Notes under the pieces: generated by a model | Seen by the model: only the letters and a program-made list of their open reading frames with translations | The model's database searches: none | What the model was told of the DNA's origin: nothing | In this document: positions 45,619-54,229 of the stretch, in pieces | Layout: the number at the start of each line of letters is the position of its first letter | How positions within the stretch are numbered: position 1 is the first letter of the stretch | From: Streptomyces cellulosae | Lineage (GTDB): Bacteria > Actinomycetota > Actinomycetes > Streptomycetales > Streptomycetaceae | DNA length: 64,000 nucleotides | Direction: 5' to 3' | NCBI RefSeq assembly: GCF_000721105.1 | Contig: NZ_JOEV01000021.1 | Location: 1-64,000 of the forward strand | Position numbers and translations under genes: made by a program

Positions 45619-46548
45619 TCAGGCTGCGGTAGTGCTGCCCGTCACCGCCACCCGCCCCAGCAGCTCCTCGTACGCCGCCGCGTCGAACTCGCCCGCCACC
45701 GGTGCCAGTACCGTCGCCGCGGACAGGGCGACCGCGCGAGCCAGCCGGTCCGGCCACGGCAGTCGCTCCACCAGCCCCGACAGCAGGCCCGCGACCGCCG
45801 AGTCGCCGGCGCCCGTCGGGTTTCCGTGGACGCGGGCGGACGGGGTGGCGCGCCAGCGGCCCTGAGGGGTCACCGCGAGCAGGCCCTCCGGGCCGAGCGA
45901 GGCGACGACCGCGTGGGCGCCGCGCCGGCGGGCGTCCTGGGTGGCGCGCGAGGGCTCGTGGGAGCCCGTCAGTTCCGCCAGTTCGTCGGCGTTCGGCTTC
46001 ACGATGTCCGGGCGCGCGGCCACCCCGCGGCGCAGGGGTTCGCCGCTGGTGTCCAGGAGCACCGGGACGCCCGCCGCCCTCGCGGACCGTATGAGACCCG
46101 CGTACGCCCCCACCGGCACCCCCGGCGGCAGGCTCCCGCACAGGGCCACCGCGGACATGGACGGGACCAGCTCCTCGTACGCCTTCTGGAAGGCGGACCA
46201 CTCGGCCGGGGTGACCGTCGGGCCGGGCTCGTTGAGCTGGGTGGTGTCGCCGGTCTGCTCGTCCACCACCGCGATCGTGCGCCGGGTCGGGCCGGCGACC
46301 GGGACCAGGGCGTCCACCAGTCGCGGTACGGCGGTGAGTTGGTCCTGGACCGCGCGTCCGGTGCCGCCGCCGGTGAAGCCCGTGACCGTCACCTCGTGTC
46401 CGAGAGCCGCGAGCACCCGGGCCACGTTCAGGCCCTTGCCGCCCGGCCGTTCGGTCACCTCGGTGACGCGGTGGGAGGAGTGCGGGCGCAGGGACCGTAT
46501 GCGATAGGTGATGTCGAGAGCGGTGTTCAGTGTGACCGTGAGGATCAC
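45619..46548 (-). CDS. 1-phosphofructokinase-type PfkB sugar kinase
   Basis: A 309-residue PfkB kinase. The opening MILTVTLNTALDITYRI and GGKGLNVARVLAALG match the 1-phosphofructokinase/tagatose-6-phosphate kinase branch, and HGNPTGAGDSAVAGLLSGL holds the GAGD catalytic motif. It phosphorylates a hexose phosphate or related sugar. It lies 133 bp downstream of nagA on the same strand, so it may belong to the GlcNAc unit. Start GTG 46548. Confidence 0.9.
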   Translation of the reverse strand: MILTVTLNTALDITYRIRSLRPHSSHRVTEVTERPGGKGLNVARVLAALGHEVTVTGFTGGGTGRAVQDQLTAVPRLVDALVPVAGPTRRTIAVVDEQTGDTTQLNEPGPTVTPAEWSAFQKAYEELVPSMSAVALCGSLPPGVPVGAYAGLIRSARAAGVPVLLDTSGEPLRRGVAARPDIVKPNADELAELTGSHEPSRATQDARRRGAHAVVASLGPEGLLAVTPQGRWRATPSARVHGNPTGAGDSAVAGLLSGLVERLPWPDRLARAVALSAATVLAPVAGEFDAAAYEELLGRVAVTGSTTAA

Positions 46549-46681
46549 CGGTCCGACCTCCCCCGAAGGAAACTGCGGTGAGCGCGCTTGCCGTGCCGCC
46601 GCCCGGAGAGTCGATCATGTCAAACGGACGGCGGCCGTCCCAGTTTCTCAGTATCACCGCCGTCCTCAACAGCGGGACAGA

Positions 46682-47881
46682 TCATCCCAGTTGGGGATCG
46701 ACCACCCATTCTCCGCGGCGCATCACGCCCTTGAGGGCGAAGTCGGCGTCCAGCAGGACCAGGTCGGCGTCCTTGCCGGGTTCCAGGGAGCCGATGGTGT
46801 CGTACATCCCGAGGAGCCGGGCCGGGTTGGCGGACAGGGCCGCGACCACGTCCTCCACCGGGAGCCGGTCGACCGTCACCGCCCGCTGGAAAGCGCGGTC
46901 CTGGGTGAGCGTGGAGCCCGCGATCGAGCCGCCCTGCACCAGGCGGGCCACGCCGTCGCTGACCTCGACATCCAGCGGACCGAGCACATAGCGCCCGTCG
47001 CCGAAGCCGGCCGCGTCCATCGCGTCCGTGATGAACGCCACCCGTCCCGCGCCCGCGTGGTGGAACGCCAGCCGGAGGGAGGCCGGGTGCAGGTGCGTGC
47101 CGTCGTTGATCAGCTCGACGGTGACGCGCTCGTCCTCCAGGAGGGCGGCGATGGGGCCGGGGGCGCGGTGGCCGATCTGCGGCATGGCGTTGAAGAGGTG
47201 GGTCGCCACGGTGGCGCCGGCCTCGATCGCCTCCACCGTCTGCTCGTACGTCGCGTCCGTGTGCCCGATCGCCGCGATCACCCCGTGCTCGGCCAGCAGC
47301 CGTACGGAGTCGATGCCGCCGGGCAGTTCGGTGGCGAGCGTGACCATCTTCGCCTGGCCGCGCGCCGCGTCGATCAGCTTGCGCACCTCCGCCGGATCCG
47401 GGTCGCGCAACAGCGCCTCGGAGTGCGCGCCCTTGCGGCACGGGGAGATGAACGGCCCCTCGAAGTGGATCCCGGCGATCTCGCCCTGCTCGGCCAACTC
47501 GGACAGCAGCCCCGCCTGCCGGACCAGGAAGTCCATGTCGTCGGTGACGGTCGAGGCGACGAGGGTGGTGGTGCCGTGCAGGCGGTGGGTGCGGATGGCT
47601 TTCTGCACGTCCTCGACCGGACCGGAGAAGGAGGCTCCGCCTCCGCCGTGGTTGTGGAGGTCGACGAAGCCGGGCACCAGCCAGTGGGTGCTGACGTCGA
47701 TGACGTGGGCGTTCTCCGGGGTGGTGCCGGTGATGCGGGTGCCGTCGACGATCACCTGGCCGTTTTCGACGGTTCCGGTGGGGAGGACCACGTTCGCGCC
47801 GGAGAGGACGAGGGGGGCGTCGCCGGTTGCGGGGTTCGGGCTCGTGGTGGCCTGTCGCGTCCCTGCGGGGGTTGCCGTCAC
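46682..47881 (-). CDS. nagA: N-acetylglucosamine-6-phosphate deacetylase
   Basis: A 399-residue amidohydrolase that deacetylates GlcNAc-6-P to GlcN-6-P. VDLHNHGGGGASF carries the HxH metal site, HFEGPFIS the metal-bridging Glu, ATHLFNAM further His ligands, and AFITDAMDAAG the catalytic Asp. Start GTG 47881 overlaps the nagK stop by 4 nt. The first 25 residues are Thr/Ala/Pro-rich. In Streptomyces GlcN-6-P is the DasR effector, so this enzyme sits at the signalling point for development. Confidence 0.95.
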   Translation of the reverse strand: MTATPAGTRQATTSPNPATGDAPLVLSGANVVLPTGTVENGQVIVDGTRITGTTPENAHVIDVSTHWLVPGFVDLHNHGGGGASFSGPVEDVQKAIRTHRLHGTTTLVASTVTDDMDFLVRQAGLLSELAEQGEIAGIHFEGPFISPCRKGAHSEALLRDPDPAEVRKLIDAARGQAKMVTLATELPGGIDSVRLLAEHGVIAAIGHTDATYEQTVEAIEAGATVATHLFNAMPQIGHRAPGPIAALLEDERVTVELINDGTHLHPASLRLAFHHAGAGRVAFITDAMDAAGFGDGRYVLGPLDVEVSDGVARLVQGGSIAGSTLTQDRAFQRAVTVDRLPVEDVVAALSANPARLLGMYDTIGSLEPGKDADLVLLDADFALKGVMRRGEWVVDPQLG

Positions 47882-48825
47882 GTGGGTTCCTCCGGCGTCG
47901 TAGGTGTGGTGCCGAGCAGGTCCCAGGCCAGGAGGCCCGCACCAAGGCATCCGGCCGTGTCTCCCAGGGCCGCGGGAACGATCGACGGCAGCTTCTGGAA
48001 CGTGACCCGTTGCCGGACGGCGTCCCGCAGGGGTGTGAACAAGGTCTCCCCCGCCTCGGCGAGACCGCCACCGATGATCAGGGTGCGGGGGTCCAGCAGG
48101 GTGAGCGCGGTGACCAGGCCGTCGGCGAGCGCGTCGACGGCGTCCCGCCACACGCGTACGGCGTCCGGGTCGCCCGAGTCGACGGCCTTCGCGCAGTCGG
48201 CCGCGTCCGCGTCCGGGTCCCCGCAGGCCGACGCCCACGCCTCGCTCACCGCCGCGGCCGACGCGTACCGCTCCAGACAGCCGCGCTGCCCGCACGGACA
48301 GACGGTCCCGCCGGGCCGTACGACGATGTGACCGATCTCGCCCGCGAAGCCGTGCGCGCCCGCCTCGACCCGGCCGGCGATGCCGATGGCTCCCGCGATA
48401 CCGGTGCCCAGCGGCACGAAGAGGAACCGGTCGGCTCCCCGGCCGGCGCCGATCCGGCCCTCGGCGAGGCCGCCGGTGCGCACGTCGTGCCCGAGGGCGA
48501 CCGGGACACCGCCGAGCCGCTCGCCAAGCAGGTCGCGCAGGGGTACGTCCCGCCAGCCGAGGTTGGCCGAGTACGAGGCGACGCCCCGCTCCTCGTCGAC
48601 GATGCCGGGCACGGCGACACCGGCCGCGGCCGCGGGCTCGCCGAGGTGTTCGGCGCCGTACGCGCTGAGCTCGGCGGCGAAGTCGAGGATGCCCTCGACG
48701 ACCGCGTCCGGTCCGCGTTCGCGCCCGGTGGCGCGGCGGGCCTGGTGCAGGAGCTCGCCGTTCGCCCCTGCCAGGGCGGCCTTCATCCCGGTGCCGCCCA
48801 CGTCGAGGGCGATGACATGTCTCAC
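47878..48825 (-). CDS. nagK: N-acetylglucosamine kinase (ROK family)
   Basis: A 315-residue ROK kinase. ALDVGGTGMKAAL is the phosphate-binding loop, VPLGTGIAGAI and GEIGHIVV are substrate segments, and the zinc motif is CPCGQRGCLERYAS. It phosphorylates intracellular GlcNAc. It is first in the nagKA operon (GTGA overlap) and divergent from the solute-binding lipoprotein, with two dre sites between. Confidence 0.93.
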   Translation of the reverse strand: MRHVIALDVGGTGMKAALAGANGELLHQARRATGRERGPDAVVEGILDFAAELSAYGAEHLGEPAAAAGVAVPGIVDEERGVASYSANLGWRDVPLRDLLGERLGGVPVALGHDVRTGGLAEGRIGAGRGADRFLFVPLGTGIAGAIGIAGRVEAGAHGFAGEIGHIVVRPGGTVCPCGQRGCLERYASAAAVSEAWASACGDPDADAADCAKAVDSGDPDAVRVWRDAVDALADGLVTALTLLDPRTLIIGGGLAEAGETLFTPLRDAVRQRVTFQKLPSIVPAALGDTAGCLGAGLLAWDLLGTTPTTPEEPT

Positions 48826-48852
48826 AGGGGACAGTGTGACCGAGGACCCGCG

Positions 48853-48868
48853 AGAGGTCTAGTCCACT
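48853..48868. promoter_or_regulatory. dre site 1 (DasR binding)
   Basis: AGAGGTCTAGTCCACT fits the DasR-responsive element core GGTCTAGACC with one base off. It lies 28 bp upstream of nagK. DasR, a GntR regulator released by GlcN-6-P, is known to repress nagKA. Confidence 0.8.
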
Positions 48869-48870
48869 CA

Positions 48871-48886
48871 TGTGGTGTAGACCTTA
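48871..48886. promoter_or_regulatory. dre site 2 (DasR binding)
   Basis: TGTGGTGTAGACCTTA, two bases after site 1, resembles the same palindrome. The pair lies between nagK and the divergent lipoprotein gene, so both may be DasR-controlled. Confidence 0.75.
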
Positions 48887-48924
48887 GGTCGGCAATATGT
48901 AGGACCTTTCGAGAGTTTCGAACA

Positions 48925-50214
48925 GTGATCTTGGGGCGGTTGGCAGTGCAGCGGCGGCGTAGGACGGGAACGATCGCGGTGGCGTCCGCGCTGGGCATGA
49001 CGGCGGTCCTGGGCGGCTGCGGCCTCACCGGGAGCTCGGGCGAGGTGACCCTGAAGCTGGTCGCCGCCGACTACGGCAACAGCACGCAGAACAGTTCCCA
49101 GAAGTACTGGGACAAGCTCGCCCGGAAGTACGAGTCGAAGCACGAGGGCGTGAAGATCGACGTCGACGTCTACTCGTGGAACGACGTCGACAACAAGGTC
49201 AGGAAGATGGTCGACGCCGGCGACCCGCCCGACATGGCGCAGATCGGCGCGTACTCCGACTACGCGGCCAAGGGCCTCCTCTACTCGGCCGACGACCTGC
49301 TCTCCATCCCCACCCAGGCCGACTTCGTCTCCCAGCTCGCGCGGGCCGGAGAGGTCAGGGGCGTGCAGTACGGCCTTCCGTTCGCCGCCTCCACCCGCGT
49401 GCTCTTCTACAACAAGAGCCTCTTCTCCCGGGCCGGCCTCGACGCGCCGAAGACCTGGAACGAGCTCGCCGCCGACGCCGGGACGCTGAAGGCGGCCGGG
49501 GTGAAGTTCCCGTACGCGCTGCCCCTCGGGCCGGAGGAGGCGCAGGCCGAGACCATGCAGTGGCTGCTCAGCGGCGGGGGCGGCTACACCGCGGCGGGCG
49601 GCAGCTACGCCATCGACTCCCAGCAGAACGTCGACACGTTCACCTGGCTGAAGAACGACCTCGTCGGCAAGGGCCTGACCGGGCCGGTCGCGCCCGGCAA
49701 GCTCAACCGCGCCACCGCGTTCGCCGCGTTCGCGGCCGGGGACGTCGGCATGCTCAACGGGCATCCCTCACTGATGAAGATGGCCGCCGAGAAGGGCGTG
49801 AAGTACGGCATGGTGCCGATGCCCGGCGCCGACGGGCCCAGCGAGGTCTCCATGGGCGTCGCCGACTGGATGGCCGCGTTCCGCAAGAACGGCCACGCCG
49901 ACCAGATCGGCGACTTCCTCGACTTCGTGTACGACAAGAAGAACGTCCTCGACTTCTCGCGCGAGTATGACCTGTTGCCGGTGACCACGTCCGCGTCCCA
50001 GGTCATGAGCGGGGCCAAGCAGGACGCGGCCCTCAAGCCGTTCCTGGACGAGCTGCCCGTGTCCGAGCTGCCGCCCGTCGGGCAGACGTCCTGGGGGCAG
50101 GTCAGCGCGGACATCAAGCAGCGGATCGGCCGGGCCGTCGCCCCGGGCAGCAGCCCCACGTCGGTCCTGAACCAGCTCCAGGCGACGGCGTCCTCGGCCC
50201 AGCTCGCGGAGTAG
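48925..50214 (+). CDS. Sugar ABC transporter solute-binding lipoprotein
   Basis: A 429-residue family 1 extracellular binding protein. The signal region (RRRRTGTIAVASALGMTAVL) ends in lipobox LGGC, so it is membrane-tethered. The mature part has FYNKSLFSRAGLDAPKTWNE and GDVGMLNGHPSLM typical of sugar binders. No permease genes follow; the ATPase could be MsiK. GTG 48925 is used; GTG 48946 (after GGGGCGG) is a plausible shorter start. Near nagK with dre sites, so a chitin/GlcNAc-derived sugar is a likely ligand (inference). Confidence 0.9.
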   Translation: MILGRLAVQRRRRTGTIAVASALGMTAVLGGCGLTGSSGEVTLKLVAADYGNSTQNSSQKYWDKLARKYESKHEGVKIDVDVYSWNDVDNKVRKMVDAGDPPDMAQIGAYSDYAAKGLLYSADDLLSIPTQADFVSQLARAGEVRGVQYGLPFAASTRVLFYNKSLFSRAGLDAPKTWNELAADAGTLKAAGVKFPYALPLGPEEAQAETMQWLLSGGGGYTAAGGSYAIDSQQNVDTFTWLKNDLVGKGLTGPVAPGKLNRATAFAAFAAGDVGMLNGHPSLMKMAAEKGVKYGMVPMPGADGPSEVSMGVADWMAAFRKNGHADQIGDFLDFVYDKKNVLDFSREYDLLPVTTSASQVMSGAKQDAALKPFLDELPVSELPPVGQTSWGQVSADIKQRIGRAVAPGSSPTSVLNQLQATASSAQLAE

Positions 50215-50246
50215 CGCTGTCAGTGGGGGCGGATACGGTGCCGGAC

Positions 50247-50486
50247 ATGAACCAGGAGGAGCAGCGGCTCGGCCGCCGCGAGCGGGACATCCTCGCGCTG
50301 GAGCGGCGCGGCTTCAGCGGACCCGGCGCGAAGGAGCGGGCGATACGCGAGGAACTGGGCCTGGCACCGGTCCGCTATTTCCAGCTGCTGAACGCCCTGC
50401 TGGACGACGAGCGGGCGCTGGCCCACGACCCCGTGACGGTGAACCGCCTGCGAAGGATCCGGGAGAGCCGCCGCGGCGAACGGTGA
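50247..50486 (+). CDS. DUF3263 small HTH-like protein
   Basis: A 79-residue protein with an all-helical HTH-like core: RRERDILALERRGFSGPGAK, then LAPVRYFQLLNALL. DUF3263 is widespread in actinobacteria and thought to bind DNA. Start ATG 50247. It lies between the lipoprotein gene and otsB on the same strand. Confidence 0.85.
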   Translation: MNQEEQRLGRRERDILALERRGFSGPGAKERAIREELGLAPVRYFQLLNALLDDERALAHDPVTVNRLRRIRESRRGER

Positions 50487-50565
50487 CACGGGGAAGGGCT
50501 GGGGGCGACCCAAAAGGCCGACGCTCGCCGGGAATGTGTGCGTGCGTCGCGGATATGGTCAGTCC

Positions 50566-51429
50566 ATGGGCAGCCATGACACGCACTCCACGGAAGCCAC
50601 CCCCCTCCCCACCCCCGCGACCGCGGCGGGCCGGGACGGCCTGGACGCCATCCTCGGACGGCCCTCGCGTGCCGTGATCGCGTTGGACTTCGACGGGACG
50701 CTGGCGCCCATCGTGGCGGATCCCGAGCAGGCGCGGGCGCATCCCGAGGCGGTGCCGGTGCTTGCCGCGCTCGCGCCGAAGGTGGCCGCCGTCGCCGTGG
50801 TGACGGGCCGGCCGGCCGGGGTCGCGGTGCGGCACGGGGGGTTCGCGGGCGTGCCGGGGCTGGAGCATCTCGTCGTGCTCGGTCACTACGGTGCCGAGCG
50901 GTGGGACGCCGTCACCGGCACCGTCAACGCCCCCGCCCCGCACCCCGGTGTCGCCGCCGCCCGCGCCGAACTGCCCGGCTTTCTCGACCGGATCGGGGCC
51001 TGGCAGGGCACCTGGATCGAGGAGAAGGGCCGCGCGGTCGCCGTGCACACCCGCCGGGCCGCCGATCCCCAGGCCGCTTTCGAGGCGCTGCGTGCCCCGC
51101 TCACCGAGCTGGCCGCCCGGCACGGCCTGATCGTCGAACCCGGCCGGATGGTCCTGGAACTGCGCCCGCCCGGCATGGACAAGGGCGTCGCCCTCCTCGA
51201 ATACGCCCGCGAGATCTCCGCCGAGTCCGTCCTCTACGGGGGCGACGACCTGGGCGACCTTCCCGCCTTCGCCGCAGTGGACAAGCTGCGCTCCGACGGC
51301 ACGCCGGGCCTGCTCGTCTGCAGCGGCAGCGACGAGGTCACCGAGCTGAGGGAACGGGCGGATCTGGTGGTCAGCGGCCCGGAGGGGGTCGTGGGACTGC
51401 TGCGGGGCCTGGCGGCCCGCCTCGGCTGA
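50566..51429 (+). CDS. otsB: Trehalose-6-phosphate phosphatase
   Basis: A 287-residue HAD phosphatase that removes phosphate from trehalose-6-P. The nucleophile motif is ALDFDGTLAPIV, motif II lies in VVTGRPAGVAV, LVVLGHYGAERW is typical of OtsB, and YGGDDLGDLPAFAAV supplies motif IV. ATG 50566 is used, but the ribosome site is weak; GTG 50536 is possible. Convergent with otsA. Confidence 0.93.
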   Translation: MGSHDTHSTEATPLPTPATAAGRDGLDAILGRPSRAVIALDFDGTLAPIVADPEQARAHPEAVPVLAALAPKVAAVAVVTGRPAGVAVRHGGFAGVPGLEHLVVLGHYGAERWDAVTGTVNAPAPHPGVAAARAELPGFLDRIGAWQGTWIEEKGRAVAVHTRRAADPQAAFEALRAPLTELAARHGLIVEPGRMVLELRPPGMDKGVALLEYAREISAESVLYGGDDLGDLPAFAAVDKLRSDGTPGLLVCSGSDEVTELRERADLVVSGPEGVVGLLRGLAARLG

Positions 51430-51451
51430 CCTCAGGCCGCTCCGGCACGCC

Positions 51452-52849
51452 TCACAGCGCGTTCAGCTGGTCCAGGAACCACTGCGCCGGCGGGAGCGCC
51501 GTCGCCGCGGCCGCCAGCCGCTTCGTGCGTTCCGCCCGTTCGCCGGCCGGCATCGACAACGCCTCGTTCAGGGCGCGGGCCGTGCCGATCACGTCGTACG
51601 GGTTCACCGTGATCGCCTCCTCGCCCAGCTCCTCGTACGCCCCCGCCTCCCGCGACAGCACCAGCACGCATCCCTCGTCGGAGACCACCGGCACCTCCTT
51701 GGCGACGAGGTTCATGCCGTCCCGGATGGGGTTCACCAGCGCCACGTCGCCGAGCCGGTAGGCCGCCAGCGAGCGCGCGAAGTCGTCCTTGACGTGCAGG
51801 ACGACCGGGGTCCAATCCGGTGTGCCGTACTCGGAGTTGATCTCCTGCGCGACCCGCTGCACCTCGGCCGTGTAGTCGCGGTACACGGCGAGGTCCTGGC
51901 GGGACGGGTAGGCGAACGCCACGTGGACCACGCGTTCGCGCCACTCGGGGTGGTCGTCGAGCAGCTGCCGGTACGCCAGCAGGCCGCGCACGATGTTCTT
52001 GGACAGCTCGGTGCGGTCGACGCGGACGATCGTCCTGCGCGCACCCCCGTCGGGCGCCGTGCCGATCTCCTCGCGCAGTGCCGCCATCCGCTCGTCCACG
52101 TCCGCCTCGTGCGCCCTCTCGCGCAGGAAGTCCGCGTCCGCGCCCAGCCCGTGCACCCCGACCCGGGTACCGCCGAGCCCGCCGGCGAACTGCTCCGCGC
52201 ACGCCGTGAACGCGTCCGCCCAGCGGTGGGTGAGAAAGCCCAGCCGGTCGGCGCCCAGCATGCCGCCCAGGACCTGCCGCGCCACGTCGTCCGGCAGCAT
52301 CCGGAAGTACTCCGGCGGCGCCCACGGCGTGTGCGAGAAGTGGCCGATCCTGAGGTCCGGGCGCAGCTCGCGGAGCATGCCCGGCACCAGGGTGAGGTGG
52401 TAGTCCTGGACGACCACGGCCGCCCCCTCGGCGGCCTCCTGCGCCAGCGCCTCGGCGAACGCCCGGTTGTACGTCTCGTACGACGCCCACTGGCGGCGGA
52501 ACTCCGCGTCGAAGACCGGTTCCAGCGGGGTCTGGTACAGCATGTGGTGGATGAACCACAGCACCGAGTTGGCGACGCCGTTGTACGCGTCGGCGTGCAC
52601 GTCGGCCGGGATGTCGAGCATGCGCACGCCCGCTTCGCCGACGCCCCGCCGGACCGCCTCCCGGTCGCCTTCGGACAGCGCCGAGCACACCCACAGGCTG
52701 TCCGCGTCGGAGCCGATCGCCGACAGGCCCGAGACCAGCCCGCCGCCACCCCGTTTGGTGTGCAGCGAGCCGTCCTCGCGCACGTCGTACGAGACCGGGC
52801 CGCGGTTGGACGCGACCAGCACCTGAGCAGCACTGTTGGTTGACGCCAT
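51452..52849 (-). CDS. otsA: Alpha,alpha-trehalose-6-phosphate synthase
   Basis: A 465-residue GT20 enzyme joining UDP-glucose and glucose-6-P. LVASNRGPVSY and GGGGLVSGL bind donor sugar; VVQDYHLTLVPGML and HFSHTPWAPPEYFR are the catalytic-cleft motifs; NPIRDGMNLVAKE and VLSREAGAYEELG are the C-terminal GT-B signatures. Works with OtsB in stress-protectant trehalose synthesis. Start ATG 52849. Its stop lies 22 bp from that of otsB, so the two overlap in transcript 3' ends. Confidence 0.95.
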   Translation of the reverse strand: MASTNSAAQVLVASNRGPVSYDVREDGSLHTKRGGGGLVSGLSAIGSDADSLWVCSALSEGDREAVRRGVGEAGVRMLDIPADVHADAYNGVANSVLWFIHHMLYQTPLEPVFDAEFRRQWASYETYNRAFAEALAQEAAEGAAVVVQDYHLTLVPGMLRELRPDLRIGHFSHTPWAPPEYFRMLPDDVARQVLGGMLGADRLGFLTHRWADAFTACAEQFAGGLGGTRVGVHGLGADADFLRERAHEADVDERMAALREEIGTAPDGGARRTIVRVDRTELSKNIVRGLLAYRQLLDDHPEWRERVVHVAFAYPSRQDLAVYRDYTAEVQRVAQEINSEYGTPDWTPVVLHVKDDFARSLAAYRLGDVALVNPIRDGMNLVAKEVPVVSDEGCVLVLSREAGAYEELGEEAITVNPYDVIGTARALNEALSMPAGERAERTKRLAAAATALPPAQWFLDQLNAL

Positions 52850-52921
52850 ACGCCACAACCTAGCCCGGCCCGGAACCGCTCAAACGTACGGATGCCCTCC
52901 GCGAGGGGCCGGTCGGGCCCC

Positions 52922-53866
52922 TCAGGCGGCCTTCCGTTCCGCGTACTCGGCGATCTCCGCCATCGGCGGCCGCTCCTCCGTGTCCACGGAGTAGGTACGC
53001 GGCTCGAAGCCGGACGCGCCCCGTTCGAACTGGGTGAGGGACGGCCGAATCAGGTGGCCGCGGGCCAGCCGGAGCTGCGCGGTGCGGTAGATCGCCGCGG
53101 ACATCCGGCCCAGCGCCTGACCGTCCTGGTGGCGGTGCTTGCGGACGCCGACGTCGACCTGGGCGAGGGCGTCCAGGCCCACCAGGTGCAGGGCGTCGAT
53201 CAGCATGCCCAGCTCCACCCCGTATCCCACCGGGAAGGGGAGCTGTTCCAGGAGCGAGCGGCGGGCCGCGTACTCACCGCCGAGCGGCTGTACGAAACCG
53301 GCCAGCTGCGGCCAGTGCATGTTCAGCAGCGGACGGGCCATCAGTTCGGTGACCCGGCCCCCCTGCCCGGCCGCGCCGGCCAGGGGACGGTCGTACATGC
53401 CCTTGACGAGGTCCACGCCGGGATCGGTGAGCAGCGGCCCCACGATCCCGGAGACGAAGTCGGAGGAGAACTCCTTGAGGTCGGCGTCGATGAAGCAGAC
53501 GATGTCGCCGCTGGTGACCAGCAGCGAGCGCCACAGCACTTCACCCTTGCCGGGGACGGTCGGGATACGGGGAAGGATGTCGTCGCGGTGGACGACACGC
53601 GCCCCGGCCGCGGCGGCCACCTCGGACGTGCGGTCGGTCGATCCCGAGTCGACGACGACGATCTCGTCGACGAGCGGGACCTGCTGCATGAGGTCGTGAC
53701 GGATCACGGCGACGATGTCACCGACCGTCTCCTCCTCGTTCAGCGCGGGCAGCACGACACTGACCGACTGGCCCGTGGCGCGTTTCGCGGCCAGGATCTT
53801 GTGGAGCGGGCGGTCGGTCTTCGACCAGGAGCGGGTGCTCAGCCAGCGCTCGACTTCATTCAGCAC
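52922..53866 (-). CDS. Glucosyl-3-phosphoglycerate synthase-type glycosyltransferase
   Basis: A 314-residue GT-A (GT81-like) enzyme. SVSVVLPALNEEETVGDIV binds the nucleotide, VCFIDADLKEF holds the DxD metal site, and YGVELGMLIDALHLVGLDAL and VDVGVRKHRHQD match GpgS. It probably makes glucosyl-3-phosphoglycerate, a precursor of methylglucose polysaccharides. Start GTG 53866 follows GAGGAG; in-frame starts to 53935 exist. Same strand as otsA, 72 bp upstream. Confidence 0.88.
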   Translation of the reverse strand: MLNEVERWLSTRSWSKTDRPLHKILAAKRATGQSVSVVLPALNEEETVGDIVAVIRHDLMQQVPLVDEIVVVDSGSTDRTSEVAAAAGARVVHRDDILPRIPTVPGKGEVLWRSLLVTSGDIVCFIDADLKEFSSDFVSGIVGPLLTDPGVDLVKGMYDRPLAGAAGQGGRVTELMARPLLNMHWPQLAGFVQPLGGEYAARRSLLEQLPFPVGYGVELGMLIDALHLVGLDALAQVDVGVRKHRHQDGQALGRMSAAIYRTAQLRLARGHLIRPSLTQFERGASGFEPRTYSVDTEERPPMAEIAEYAERKAA

Positions 53867-54054
53867 AGTGCGCGGCTCCTCTGCGTTCTCTCGGCGAGCT
53901 GCGATCCATGGTCTCCGATGGGCCATGTGATCCATCTCGCGGTTCGGACGGCTCCCTCAACTGTGCTGGCCTTCGGTTACAGTCTTGAACAACGCTGATG
54001 ACCATCGCATGTCGGGGTCGGCGTTCCGTTTCAACGATCAACAACTTCATACCG

Positions 54055-54209
54055 CTCATCCAGAGGGGCAGAGGGATACGGCCCGATGAAGCCCCGGCAA
54101 CCCTCCAGCCGGTCTCGTAGCGATCACTGTCGATCGTTTTCGCGAGGCTCCCCGGCTAGGGAAGGTGCCAAATCCGTCTCACGGCGAGATGCGTCGTGAG
54201 GAAGATGAG
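54055..54209 (+). promoter_or_regulatory. SAM riboswitch upstream of thrC
   Basis: A SAM-I/IV (S-box) aptamer. P1 is CTCATC (54055-54060) with GATGAG (54204-54209). Inside are GAGGGGCAGAGGGAT, GATGAAGCCCCGGCAACC, and GGTGCCAAATCC, the conserved core bases that contact SAM. The thrC start is 21 bp beyond P1, so translation control is plausible. Confidence 0.9.
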
Positions 54210-54229
54210 GAGAAAGGGCCTCGCCTCAC

